A DNA stretch of 64,000 bases from assembly GCF_905171775.1 (NCBI RefSeq), contig NC_053490.1:463720504-463784503 (forward strand), written 5' to 3'. The position numbers were made by a program, and so were the translations under genes. The notes beneath the pieces are model-generated. The model saw nothing but the letters and a program-made list of their open reading frames with translations. It was not told the origin of the DNA and did no database searches. This document shows positions 1 through 10,665 of the stretch, piece by piece; the first letter of the stretch is position 1; every line of letters begins with the position of its first letter. The stretch comes from Rana temporaria. Its lineage: Eukaryota; Chordata; Amphibia; Anura; Ranidae.

Positions 1-88
1 CTCGGGGGATCAGGATGGAATTTTTCCCCCTGCTGTAGCAAATTGGATCATGCTCTGCTGGGGTTTTTTGCCTTCCTCTGGATCAACT
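1..88. repeat. Interspersed repeat fragment, copy 1
   Basis: This ~80-bp segment (GATCAGGA.GGAATTTTT ... CCTTCCTCTGGATCAACT) recurs at 628-708 at high identity. The shared part translates to a GFFAFLWIN-type peptide on the + strand in both copies. I read it as a dispersed transposon remnant; the family was not identified. Confidence 0.5.
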
Positions 89-103
89 AAAAACTGCTTG
101 ACC

Positions 104-353
104 CTTATCTGAACATGCAGCCTGGCAGGTCAAGAAAGGGGGGGGACAAGCAAGTGATCTCTCACCCCTCCTGAACCATACCAGGTCACATGCTCTCAAC
201 ATGGGGACAGGGTGCTTTGGGGTAGCCCCCCTGCCCCAAGGCACCTTCCCAATGTTAAGGGTATCTGTCCTGGTATGGTTCAGGAGGGGTGGGGATCGCT
301 CGCTTGTCCCCCCCCTTTCATGATCTGCCAGGCTGCATGTTCGGATAAGGGTC
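104..353. repeat. Inverted repeat with ~80-bp arms
   Basis: The left arm (about 104-182) is the near reverse complement of the right arm (about 273-353). Both include CTGAACCATACCAGG, GGGGGGGACAAGC and GAACATGCAGCCTGGCAG sequences. The ~90-bp loop carries a smaller CTTTGGGGTAGCCCCC hairpin. Probably a transposon terminus or MITE. Confidence 0.6.
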
Positions 354-611
354 TAGTATGGATTTGAGTGCCCCACACTTTTTTTTATTATATCGGTGTG
401 GTGGTTCCCCTTAAAATACATACCACCAAAAAATTAAATGCCGGCAGCACTGGTTTGTGTATATTCAGCTGTCAGATGGGAATCCCACTGACAGCAGATG
501 AGTCATGGTTTGGGGTGTTCCCCATGCATTTTTTTAAATGCCATTCCAAACATACAGTACATAATATAACTGGGTACTAACATTTATAGGTAAAGTTGAT
601 CCAGGATATAT
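354..611. other. No gene seen; repeat-like spacer
   Basis: AT-rich spacer between two copies of the same dispersed repeat. No convincing coding or RNA signal. Confidence 0.4.
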
Positions 612-708
612 TCGATTGCCTCTCTGGTGATCAGGAAGGAATTTTTTCCCCAGCTGGAGCACATTGATCATGCTTTGCTGGGGTTTTTCGCCTTCCTCTG
701 GATCAACT
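610..708. repeat. Interspersed repeat fragment, copy 2
   Basis: Second copy of the 1-88 repeat (GATCAGGAAGGAATTTTTTC to GGATCAACTG). It abuts the 140-bp tandem repeat downstream. Confidence 0.5.
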
Positions 709-730
709 GCCTCACAACCCAATACACCCA

Positions 731-1172
731 CTCATCTACCACCAAGAAGGGACGCTACCACCCTGGGTATGGGGTGAGTGTGGCCAGTGGAACTTCCCCC
801 CAAGTTTCATCTGTCCACACTCCCCCACGCCCAGCGTAATGGTACTACCCCCTGACCCCACCTATATGCACTTATCTACCACCAAGAGGGGACGCTACCA
901 CCCTGAGTATAGGGTGAGTGTGGCCAGTGGAACTTCCCCCCAAGTTTCATCTGCCCTCACTCCCCCACACCCAGCATACTGGTAATACCACCTGCCCTCA
1001 CCTATATGCACTCATCTACCACCAAGAGGGTACGCTACCACCCTGAGTACAGGGTGAGTGTGGCCAGTGAAACTTACCCCCAAGTTTCATCTGTCCACAC
1101 TCCCCCACGCCCAGCGTAATGGTACTACCCCCTGGCCCCACCTATATGCCCTCATCTACCACCAAGAGGGTC
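731..1172. repeat. Tandem repeat, 140-bp period, ~3.1 copies
   Basis: CTCATCTACCACCAAGA starts at 731, 871 (CTTATC variant), 1011 and 1151, exactly 140 bp apart each time. Units share GGGTGAGTGTGGCCAGTG and CAAGTTTCATCTG. The fourth copy stops soon after its start. Copies differ by scattered substitutions with almost no indels. Confidence 0.85.
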
Positions 1173-1290
1173 CAGAGAAAATGGGGTGCCTTGCAGATAA
1201 GTTGGGCTACATGACCAGGTAAAAACAGGACTAACATTTATTTACTAACACACTAACACATACAATGACTGGCATGCACTGACCTACACT

Positions 1291-1797
1291 GAGGCCGGGT
1301 ACACACGGACAAACATGTATGGTGAAAGCGGTCCGTCGGACCGTTTCCACCATACATGTCTGCCAGAGGGCTTCTGTACGATGGTTGTACACACCATCGT
1401 ACAGAAGTCCGCGCGTAAACAATACGCGGGGCGTGTCCGCGGTGTCGCCGCGTCGATGACGCGGTGTCGCCGCGACAATGACGCGGCGACGTGGGCGGCC
1501 CGCCTTTAAAATGCTTCCACGCATGCGTCGAAGTCATTCGACGCATGCGAGGGACGGCGGGCGCCTGGACATGTACGGTAGGTCTGTACTGACGACCGTA
1601 CATGTCCGAGCGGGCTGAATTCCAGCGGACTGTTTTAAAACAAGTCCAGGAATATTTGTCTGCTGGGAAAAGGCCCGGCGGGCAAATGTTTGCTGGAATT
1701 CGGCCCGCTCGCGCCCACACACGACCAAACATGTCTGCTGAAACTGGCCTGCGGGCCAGTTTCAGCAGACATGTTTGCTCGTGAGTATGGGGCCTAA
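1291..1797. mobile_element. MITE with hairpin ends, 'GTACACACG' type
   Basis: The left end (GGCCGGGTACACACGGACAA) mirrors the right end (reads CGTGAGTATGGGGCC). Each end carries an inverted motif around ACATGT...TTTCAGCAGACATGT. The inside is rich in CpG and short palindromes, with no coding capacity. A target duplication is not clear. Confidence 0.55.
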
Positions 1798-1799
1798 CA

Positions 1800-2160
1800 G
1801 ACGATGTCCAGATTTACATAAACTGACCGCTCCATGCTTTAGATAGATGCACACAGACAGACAACCAAATTAGGAGAGAGTAGATTGCACACACAGATTA
1901 TAGGATTAGGCCTACTACAAACATACATCCAACATTAGAAAAAGGATGACTAGCATCCAGTAGGGTAGCTTAGTGTAGTTAGTGTAGGTCCTGCCCTAAA
2001 AGAGTCTACCTTGCCGTGGTGGGCAGGCTTGGAATCTCTTGGTCAACAGTGTGCCAGCAAACGGGCGAGAGGATCACTGGATCTTCACTTTTGGCCAATT
2101 GATTTGACCAAAGGACTCTTGGTTTAATCAGAGTATATATAGTTGGAAAAGGAAAAATGT
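1800..2160. other. No gene seen
   Basis: Unique-looking sequence, possibly a remnant of older repeats. Nothing supportable as a gene. Confidence 0.4.
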
Positions 2161-2169
2161 GTATAGGTC

Positions 2170-3392
2170 CAGGGCTGGACTGGGACAGAAATTTGTCCCT
2201 GGACTTCATCCAGACCGGCCCACTTTAATTTTAAGTGTCCCCCTTGCATCAGAGTCCCCCTTACATCAGTGTCCCCCCATCAGAGCCCCCTTGCATCAGA
2301 GCCCCCCTTGTATCAGAGTATCCCCCATCAGAGTCTCCCTTGCATCAGAGTGTCCCCCATCAGAGTTTTTCTTGCATCAGAGTGTCCCCCATCAGAGTCC
2401 CCCTTGCATCAGAGATCCCCCTTGCAGAGAGTCTCCCTTGCATCAGTGTTCCCCTTCAGTGTTCCCCCTTGCATCAGAGAGTCCCCCTTACATCAGAGTG
2501 CCCCCCTTGCATCAGAGTATCCCCCCTTGCACCAGAGAGCCCCCATTTGCATTAGAGTGTCCCTCCTTACATCAGAGTGTTCCCCCTTGCATCAGAGTGC
2601 CCCCCTTGCATCAGAGTGTCCCCCCTTGCATCAGTGTCCCCCCTTGTACCAGAGAGCCCCCTTTCCATTATAGTGTCCCTCCTTACATCAGAGTGTTCCC
2701 CCTTGCATCAGAGTGCCCCCCTTGCATTAGAGTGTCCCCCCTGTACCAGAGAGCCTCCTTTGCATTAGAGTCTCCCCCCCCTACATCAGAGTGTTCCCCC
2801 TTGCATCAGAGTGCCTCCCTTGCATTAGAGTGTCCCCCCTTGCATCAGTGTCCCCCCTTGTACCAGAGAGCCCCCTTTGCAAGAGAGTGTCCCCCCTTAC
2901 ATCACCGTGTCCCCCATTGCATCAGAGAGCTCCCCTTGCATCAGAGTGTCCCCCATTGCATTAGAGTGTCCCTCATCAGAGTTTCCCCCTTGCATCAGAG
3001 TGTCCCCCATTGCACCAGGGTGTCCCCCATCAGTGTGTCCCCCCCCCCTTGAATCAGAGTGCCCCCCTCTCCTCCCCCTCCCACATGTACTCATTCACAG
3101 CTCTCCAGAAAGACAGCATTGTTCCTCTTTCCAGTCATGTGATAAGTGACAAGTGATAAGGGGAGAGAGGAAGGAAAGTCTTCCGGCTGTTTATCTCGCC
3201 CTATAGGGCAGGAGGGAGCAGAAAGGCTAATACTCACTCCAGCAAGTGACGGCTGCTTCTTCTCTTGACAGGAGTGAAATCATGATTACTCACTGTCAGA
3301 GAGGAGCGGCTCAAGGACTGCACCTGACCGGCCCACTGAGCCATTGGCCCACTGGGAAACTCCCGGTAGTCCCAATGGCCAGTCCGTGCCTG
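2170..3392. mobile_element. hAT-like non-autonomous element with internal minisatellite
   Basis: The element begins CAGGGCTGGACTGGGA and ends TGGCCAGTCCGTGCCTG, imperfect terminal inverted repeats. It is flanked by a perfect 8-bp direct repeat TATAGGTC at 2162-2169 and 3393-3400, the signature of hAT transposition. Much of its interior is an expanded CCCCCTTGCATCAGAGTGT minisatellite. No transposase is present. Confidence 0.75.
2235..3060. repeat. Minisatellite, ~19-20-bp unit (CATCAGAGTGTCCCCCTTG)
   Basis: Roughly 40 variant copies of CCCCCTTGCATCAGAGTG, with some CACCAGAG and TACCAGAGAG variants. Long open frames across it (SPPCIRVS-like peptides) are a by-product of a repeat unit that lacks stops, not a gene. 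Confidence 0.85.
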
Positions 3393-3514
3393 TATAGGTC
3401 CATAATTATAATTTCATGAACACACAATAAAAATTTGGTATATTTACATTTGAATTGCTTCCTCTTTTATGTATTCCTTTCATGACCGGGGCTCATTACC
3501 ACTTGGATGCACAG

Positions 3515-4348
3515 TCCCCCTTACATCAGAGTCTCACCCCCTTGCATCAGAGTGTCCCCCCTTGCCTCAGAGTGCCCCCTTGCATCAGAGTGTCCTCCCT
3601 TGCATCAGTGTCCCCCCTTGTACCAGAGAGCCCCCTTTGCATTAGAGTGTCTCCCCTTGCATCAGAGTGCCCCCCTTGCAGTAGAGTGTCCCCCCTTGTA
3701 CCAGAGAGCCCCCTTTGCATTAGAGTGTCCCCCCTTACATCAGCGTGTCCCCCATTGCATCAGAGAGCCCTCCTTGCATCAGAGTGTCCCCCATTGCATT
3801 AGAGTGTCCCTCATCAGAGTTTCCCCCTTGTATCAGAGTGTCCCCCATTGCACCAGGGTGTCCCCCCATCAGTGTGTCCCCCCCTTGAATCAGAGTGCCC
3901 CCCTCTCCCCCCTCCCACATGTACTCATTCACAGCTCTCCAGAAAGGCAGCATTGTTTCTCTCTCCAATCATGTGATAAGTGACAAGTGAGAAGGGGAGA
4001 GAGGAAGGAAAGTCTGCCGGCTGTCTATCTCCCCCTATAGGGCAGGAGGAAGCAGAAAGGCTAATACTCACTCCAGTAAGTGACGGCTGCTGCTTCTCTT
4101 GACAGGAGTGAAATCGTGATCACTCACTGTCAGATAGGAGCGGCTCGAGGACTGCACCTCACCAGCCCACTGAGCCATCGGCCCACCGGGAAACTCCCGG
4201 TAGTCCCAATGGCCAGTCCGTGCCTGTATAGGTCCATAATTATAATTTCATAAACACACAATAAAAATTTGGTATATTTACATTTGAATTGCTTCCTCTT
4301 TTATTTATTCGTTTCATGACCGGGGGTCATTACCACTTGGATGCACAG
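3515..4348. repeat. 834-bp tandem duplication of the hAT 3' half plus flank
   Basis: The hAT 3' end, its TATAGGTC duplication (3393-3400) and the flank to GGATGCACAG (ending 3514) are all repeated exactly 834 bp downstream (TATAGGTC at 4227-4234, GGATGCACAG ending 4348). Copy 2 starts inside the minisatellite. Scattered mismatches show it is not brand new. Confidence 0.8.
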
Positions 4349-4349
4349 G

Positions 4350-4778
4350 CCCACATTTGCAAGGCTGGAAGGGGCTCTATGGCTACTTCTTCCACTTCTG
4401 GTGTGTATAGGGATGTGTAATAGGTGTTTATGAATTAACATGTGTCCTAACCATGTATATATGTATGTACTGACAAGCCCCCTATGTGACAGTAGTGACA
4501 AGGTCCTCTCAATGGAGACATCAGGGGTCTTCTAGCTTCACCCCAAGAACAGGATATACAATTAAATCCTGTAATGAAACATTCCCCTTTACTAGGAAAA
4601 TATATCACGTTCTCAGGGAATTTTATATTATGTTTTTATTAATTTTATATTCCTACACATTCCACTCACAAAATATATAGGGAATTATTTCCTGTTATCC
4701 AGGGCTAGAGGATCTGCTCTATTCAGAAAATGTGTTTTTCTGCCCTCTCAATCTATACTTTAGACTTTAGGCAATCTA
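4350..4778. other. No gene seen; AT-rich
   Basis: AT-rich intergenic or intronic sequence with no recognisable feature. Confidence 0.4.
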
Positions 4779-5707
4779 ATGCCCTGTACACACGATCACT
4801 TTTTGTGATGAAATAAAATGACATTTTTAAAAATGTCATTTAAAATGATCGTGTGTGGGCAAAACATCGTTTTTTGTCTTCTGAAAAACGACCAAAAAAA
4901 AATTAGAACATGCTTCAATTTTTTATGTAATTTTTTAAAATGTCATTTTTTATGTCCTAAAAAATGATCGTGTGTGGGCAAAAACAACGTTTTAAACCCC
5001 CACATGCCCAGAAGCAAGTTATTAGATGGGAGGTAAAACTACCATTCTTAATGGAGTAAGCACATTCATCACGCTGTAACAGACAAAAAAGCACGAATCG
5101 TCTTTTACTAACAAGTAACCAGCTAAAAGCAGCCTCAATGCGAATATGACTTCCCCTTTAGAGTGCCGTCGCTTTGTTCATAATTTTTCAAAAACAATGG
5201 TGTGTGGGCAACATCAATTTTAATGATGAAGTTGGAAAAATGACATTTTTTTTCATGATAAAAAATTAAAAAATTTTTCATCACAAAAAGTGATTGTGGC
5301 CCGGATTCAGATAGCACTTACGCGGGCGTATCTCGAGATGCGCGGCATAAGTGTAAATGTGCGCCGTCGTATCTATGCGCCGTACCCACAGAACCAGATA
5401 CGCCTCAAAATAGACTTTTTCCTACCGGCGTAACTTTTCTATTTACGCTGGACGGATCTGGCGCGCCCATGGATTTTGTATTCAAATATGCAAATGAGGG
5501 AGATACGCCAATTCAGAAAAGTACGTTTGGCCGGCGCAGGCTACGCCCGGTGCGCGTAACTGGAAATTCCGGCGCAAAGTTACCCCTCATAAAGCAGGGG
5601 TAACTTTGCACCAGAGTTGCACAGGTCAGCTGGAGAGCAGCTACAGCAGCACCGTTACAGACGACCTCAGCAACCCCACTTGCAGGACAACACATCTGTA
5701 TGCCAAC

Positions 5708-6812
5708 ATGCCAGGGGCAGTCGTGGTCATAGCACTACTGCGTCGACGGCACGTAGGAGGGCACGGGAGAGGATATTCCGCACGCGCATTGACGTCTTTG
5801 GCATGGGTGATTTGGAGGTGTATCGCATCTTCAGATTCAGCCCTGAAGCCATCCTGGAATTAGCCAGACCCTGCAGGATGACATCACCAGCAAGACACAC
5901 CGCGTACATGCAGTGAAGCCACTGGTCAAGGTCCTGGCAACACTGCATTTCCTCTCCAGTGGATCTTTTCAAAGAACAAGTGGAGTGGTGGCTGGTTTGT
6001 CACAATCCACCATGAGCAGATGCGTGCACCAGGTTATCCCCGCAATCCTCAGACGCATGTCCCACCACTTCATCAAACCCTCCCAGGAGCATCTGCGGCA
6101 GAAGGCAATGGCAGATTTCTACAGAATTGCCAGATTTCCACGCACTGTGGGGGCCATTGATTGCACACATGTGGCACTACGGCCCCCCGTGACACAGAGC
6201 ACATATACTGCAATCAGAAGCATTGGCATTCCATCAACCTACAGGTGATAGCCGATGCCCAATGCCTCATATGGCACGTCCGTGCCAAACACCCCGGGTC
6301 CAGCCATGACAGCTTCATATACCGTCAAAGCAACATCCCAACAGAATTTGAACAGAACGTGTACAGGGACAGCTGACTGGTTGGTGAGTGACATGGGAGT
6401 CAGGCACGACTAACATCCTCCTGTCTTTTCCCTTCCAGGTGACGCGGCATATGCACTTGGACCCCATCTCCTGACTCCATTCCGGAACCCCCAAACCCCA
6501 GGAGAGCAAACATACAATGAAGCACACGCACGTACCCATGGAGTGGTGGAACGCACCTTTGGCCTCCTGAATTCCCGTTTCCGATGCCTGGATAAGTCCG
6601 GGGGGACCCTGTTGTATTCCCCAAACTTTGTGTGCCAGATCATCGGTGCATGTTGCATTCTGCACAACTTTGCCGTGAGAAGGGGCCTGCAGATTGACCT
6701 ACGTGATGACCTGACCCCCGAACCAGACAATCCCCCCCTGCCCGAGGCTACCCCGTCTGCTGAGGGAAAACCAGTCAGGAGATGCCTCGTGGTAGGCTTC
6801 TTTTCACGTTAA
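5708..6812 (+). pseudogene. HARBI1-like Harbinger transposase pseudogene
   Basis: DDE-type transposase relic of the PIF/Harbinger family, which cuts and pastes the element in the nucleus. Catalytic landmarks are visible: GAIDCTHVALRPP (first Asp), HPGSSHDSF (second Asp) and GVVERTFGLLNSRFR (Glu). The N-terminal part (from MPGAVVV) and the LARxLQDDITS region lie in three different frames, so frame changes occur near 5760, 5875 and the C-run at 6182-6187. An in-frame TGA lies at 6374-6376. A 55-bp intron is plausible: GT at 6384-6385, AG at 6437-6438, after which the frame resumes with DAAYALGPHLL. The frame ends at 6812. With three frameshifts and one stop it cannot make a full protein. HARBI1-like assignment is firm; exact lesion positions are approximate. 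Confidence 0.8.
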
Positions 6813-7239
6813 ACACACACATTCATCATGTCACAAGGAGAATGCATGCATGCACACCACTGTGGTCCCTAGCACACACACCCCACATCCTCATCAAATT
6901 GGATTAGACCAAAGTACACCGCACGGTACTAGGGAGCAGCAACGCCACGCCAAGGATCCAATTATGTCGCTGTACATTCATACACCATTCACAGGGGTCG
7001 TGGGACTCACTTCTCCACAACGACTGAGGGTGACAAACCTTAATGGCAGGAGTGTCACCCCCCCCACATTCACACACCATTCACACTGTAGCCTGCACTA
7101 TTGACTGTGTGCAGGGATATAAAAATAACATAAACTCATAATCTGAGTATCAAAAAAAAGAAAAAATCAACGGCCCTGTCGTTGGCTGCGTCTTGTCCCA
7201 AGGCTCCTGGTGCGCAATTGCCTGGGGCGAGCCTCAGGT

Positions 7240-8427
7240 GGGGGGGCTGGGGGGGATGGTGGTGGAACCTCCCCCAGTCTCTCCCTGGCTACCCTCCATT
7301 GCCACGGCTAGCCGGTGGAGGTAGGAATTTGTCGCAGCCTGCATCCGCAGTCGGCGGTTTGTATTGCTGCGCTGCTGGCGCTGTGTCAGCCTCCCCTCCT
7401 CTCGGACAGCAGCTGCCAGGCTCCGGACCTCTGAGACCAGGCCAGATGTTGTGTCCTGCAGGTCCACCAGACAGGCCAGAAGGGCTGCCCCGTTCCCAAC
7501 CACGTCCTGCAGGCTTTCATTAATGTCCCGACTCTGGCCAGCCTGCTGGGTGATGGCCTCCTGCACTGCCACAGTGCAGGCAGCCTGGCTCTCGGCCGAG
7601 GAGGCCAGGCTATCTGTGACCCGATGCAGATCCCCCGTAAGATACCCAATATGGCGGTCTGCCTTGTCTGGTCCCTTGCCAGATGGTCCTCAAACTCCTC
7701 AGGCACTCCACGCGTTTTTTTGGTAGCCTTCCTAGGGGCCGGAGAGGCTTGAGGCCGGCTGGATGGGATGGTGTCCCGTGAGGGGGTATCCCTGGAGGGG
7801 ATGGTGTCCCTTGATGGGGAATCCCTGGAGGGGATGGTGTCCCTTGATGGGGAATCCCTGGAGGGGATGGTGTCCCGTGAGGGGCTATCCCTGGAGGGGA
7901 TGGTGTCCCGTGAGGGGCTATCCCTGGAGGGGATGGTGTCCCGTGAGGGGCTATCCCTGGAGGGGATGGTGTCCCGTGAGGGGCTATCCCTGATAGGGAT
8001 TGAGACCCGTGAGGGGGTAACTCTCATGAGGGGGGAGGTTTGGGAGGGGCCAGGAATGAGGGTCTCCTCCAACAGATACACTGCATCCTCCTCTACCCCG
8101 ACGTGCTCCTCCTCCACTTCCTCAAGCACTGAGGTAGGGGCACTCTCCACCATGGATGGGGTGGGTCGCCCTGCAGCCGATGACGGCCCAGCTCCAACCT
8201 GCACATCTGTGGATGACACAAAACATTCACATGTTGGTGGACCCACACACTTGTCACATGTTCCCCCCCCCCCCCCCCACACATGCTACACACCAGAAAG
8301 AAGATGGCCACTCTGTGGCCCATAGAGGCGGGCACCATGTTGGGAGAGCCCATCTATAATAACAGCCTTCTCCTCTGGGCTGAAATTTATCATCCTCTGG
8401 TCACCTGAAGACTCTGCTGCAGCCATA
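7240..8427 (-). pseudogene. Myb/SANT-like Harbinger accessory protein, decayed
   Basis: Read on the minus strand from ATG at 8427, exon 1 encodes MAAAESSGDQRMINFSPEEK and continues into VIIDGLSQHGARLYGPQSG, a Myb/SANT-like start typical of Harbinger accessory proteins, which help the transposase bind DNA and enter the nucleus. It then runs into GT sequence near 8300. The rest of the DNA-binding domain is missing, probably by deletion. A later exon opens after CATCCACAG near 8209 and carries an acidic stretch (EEVEEEHVGVEED) and about eight DSPSRDTIPSR repeats. A frame change near 7400-7570 then leads into a coiled-coil-like C-terminus (DINESLQDVVGNGAALL, EVRSLAAAVREEGRLTQRQQ). It converges on the transposase relic of the same element. 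Confidence 0.6.
7764..8012. repeat. 33-bp coding minisatellite (11-aa repeat)
   Basis: About seven to eight copies of a 33-bp unit built on CTGGAGGGGATGGTGTCCC, in frame with the minus-strand accessory gene, where it encodes DSPSRDTIPSR. The last copies diverge (DSPSRVSIPIR-type). Confidence 0.85.
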
Positions 8428-8930
8428 CTTCACCCAAAAATCAAGATGCAAAAGGAACAAAAAATGCTTGGGTACTTTTGCACTTGTCGGGCGCATGTCT
8501 GGGCGTATTTATGCACTGGGCGTAGGCAGTGGGCCGGCGTATCTTAGGGGTTATGCCGGGCGCAGTTGTGCGCATGCGCAGATGGGGGCAGACAGCCCGG
8601 CGACGTCACTGCGCATGCGCCGTTTAAGATACGCCCGACGTATCTCTCTGCGACACGGTCGGAGCATCATTTGCATGGGGTGACACCCACTTACAGTTAC
8701 GCCGCCTTACGCCATCTAAAATACGACCCGCTGGTGCATCTTGGTGAGTAATATCTTTCTGAATACAGTACATGCCTGTCCGCGCTGGTCCGGCGTAGCG
8801 GAAAAAAGATGCGCTACGCCAGCGTAAAGATGCGCCATTGTATCTGAATCTACCCCCGTGTGTACAGGGCATAAGCCTTTCTCTAGTCTCCAAAATAATT
8901 GTAAAATTCTCAATTTTAAAAAGTGACCGT

Positions 8931-9960
8931 GAGGCCCGGTTCACACTTGTGCGATGCCAGACATCGCATGTGATTCGCAGCGCACTGCTGTTCACATTAC
9001 ATGCGATGTCTGTGTGATGCAATTTCAGCCATACAGATAGTATGGCTGATATCGCACCGCATTTGGTCCAAACGCGCACAGGACCCTTTTTTCTGTTCAG
9101 GCCAGAATCGGGTCACATGGGTGTTCACACATATGTGATCCGAATCATGTCCGAACAGTCATTTTGCAGTGCGATACGCAAGCTGAAATGGGGGTGTCGT
9201 TAACATTTAATGACACTCCCCAGCAGTTTGCATATGGCAGTGTGAACTGTTGTGCAAGTGTCGTGGCAGTGAAGGGGTTAACCACTAGGTGGCACTGAAG
9301 CGGTTAAGTGTGTCCTAGGGAGTGATTCTCACTGTTAGGCGGGAGGAGCTACCAGTGACACATCACTGTTCCCGATCACAGGGAACAGTAGATCAGTGAC
9401 ATGTCACTAGGCAGAACAGGGGAATGTCTTGTTTAGGCCGGATTCACACTAGCGAAATTCAGCTCTCTTATCTCTGCAGAGAGATAAGAGAACTGTTCAG
9501 CAGATCATCTCCGTTTTAGCTGCGAATTTGGAGACCTGGGAAGAGGGGAGGGGGAGGGGAGAAGTGTATTGAGGTGAATGAGAAAAATCCTGAAGAGAAA
9601 TGAACACATCTGTGAATCAGATGTGTGCCCATAGAAGATAATGGGCCTGAATTCCCACCTGAGCCGCACCGTAATGCCTAGAAAACATACACGTTTTTTC
9701 GGCAATGCGCAGTGCGAATGCATCGCACATATGTGAACCAGCCTTATTGAAATCAATGTATTTTTTAATGTTATGCGAATTGGATGCGGTTAAGCCGCAA
9801 CCAATTTGCATAGGTGCGAACCCGGCCGCAATCGCAGGCCGCCCGAGAACATTGAGTTCCCGGGACCTGCAAGCACACTCACGAGGCACGCTGGGTGGCA
9901 AATTTAAAGGGACGTACAGGTACGCCCATTTGCCTTCCCGTGCCATTGTGTCGACATATA
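8931..9960. mobile_element. Cluster of nested MITEs and a 'TTAACCACTTAA' element fragment
   Basis: One MITE starts GGCCCGGTTCACACTTGTGC (8933). Sequence at 9222-9430 (GAAGGGGTTAACCACTAGG ... GGGAACAGTAGATCAGTGAC) matches part of the element at 56,037-57,008. It resumes at about 9837-9960, and a second MITE (GGCCGGATTCACACTAGCG at 9437 to about 9746-9830) lies between. Nesting order is inferred from interrupted homology. Confidence 0.55.
9282..9295 (+). promoter_or_regulatory. CTCF-core match inside a transposon fragment
   Basis: CCACTAGGTGGCAC matches the CTCF core CCASYAGRKGGCRS at all 14 positions. It lies in the 9222-9430 fragment; the homologous site near 56,625 is degenerate. Binding is untested. 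Confidence 0.4.
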
Positions 9961-10390
9961 TGTGCGTGTGTTACATTAACACCCAAAGAAATGTCACTAT
10001 AGCCGGTTGGGTGCGCTGTCTCTTTTAAATTGTTACATGGATATGAAAAGCTTAATTGACAATGACAGAATGACAGTGGGACTAGGCCCTGCTCTAATGC
10101 TCTAATGCTCTAATGCTCTAATTCAAGCCTGTGATTAGCTTCAGATGTGCATATCGCTGGATCTAAATCGGGCTCAGTTGAGTATTAAGGGAGGGCTGGG
10201 CACTTTTAAAAGGTTTTTACCTTAATGTACTTTCTTTTAAAAAAAAAAACTCTTTTACCAGAGAGGAGCCAAGCATTACAGCCAGAAATATGTTTTCTAT
10301 TTGCCAGGGCTGAGCATTTACTGCTTTCACACAGAAGCATCAGAAATATTTCTGTTAGGCTTGACTTTCCCAGATCACCGTTCTTTATTA
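9961..10390. other. No gene seen; contains a short (GCTCTAAT)n tract
   Basis: About four GCTCTAAT units lie at 10,092-10,122. Otherwise unassigned sequence. Confidence 0.4.
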
Positions 10391-10398
10391 GAAGGGAC

Positions 10399-10597
10399 CA
10401 GCGGCGGTCCGTCCATAGAGGGCGCTGGAGCGCCACCCCCTCTGGCTCCACACCGCCACTGAAAATAACATACATTCATGCATTGCATGAATATATGTTA
10501 TTGTTGCCAGCTGCCGCTGGTCTATTCAGGTGGGCAGACAATTTTTTTTTTTTTCGTTTGCGCCCCCCCCAAAAATTTTGAGCACCAGCCGCCGCTG
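10399..10597. mobile_element. hAT-like MITE, 199 bp
   Basis: The ends CAGCGGCGG and CCGCCGCTG are perfect inverted repeats. A perfect 8-bp target duplication GAAGGGAC lies at 10,391-10,398 and 10,598-10,605. An interior palindrome (ACATACATTCATGCATTGC and its mirror) and a T-run follow. No coding capacity. Confidence 0.85.
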
Positions 10598-10665
10598 GAA
10601 GGGACTTCTCCATCCTGGCTAGCATCTGTGGTGTGACTAAATGGGGTTCTGAACTAAGCTTTTCC

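Larger units (their letters stand above)
5299..8857. mobile_element. PIF/Harbinger transposon A, decayed, 3.56 kb
   Basis: Its ends read GCCCGGATTCAGATAGC and (reverse complement) GGGGGTAGATTCAGATAC. A 3-bp direct repeat GTG (5296-5298, 8858-8860) flanks it, matching the 3-bp target duplications of PIF/Harbinger. It carries a transposase relic on + and a Myb-like accessory relic on -, the two-gene layout of the superfamily, with convergent transcription. Confidence 0.8.
4779..8874. mobile_element. MITE interrupted by a Harbinger transposon
   Basis: The left end AATGCCCTGTACACACGATC (from 4779), with the inner motif CACTTTTTGTGATGAAA, pairs with CATCACAAAAAGTGATTGTG at 5279-5298 and with TGTACAGGGCATAA at 8861-8874. 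The last two pieces were contiguous before insertion of the 5299-8857 element. Related ends appear at 10,687-11,114 and 44,979-45,380. Confidence 0.7.

Noticed and set aside
1231..1784. Arg/Thr-rich open frames over the MITE at 1291-1797
   Set aside because: Frames on both strands cover palindromic MITE sequence, with no domain and no splice context.
2159..3802. Long proline/serine/cysteine-rich open frames (SPPCIRVS repeats)
   Set aside because: The minisatellite unit simply lacks stop codons in some frames. All + frames give similar peptides.
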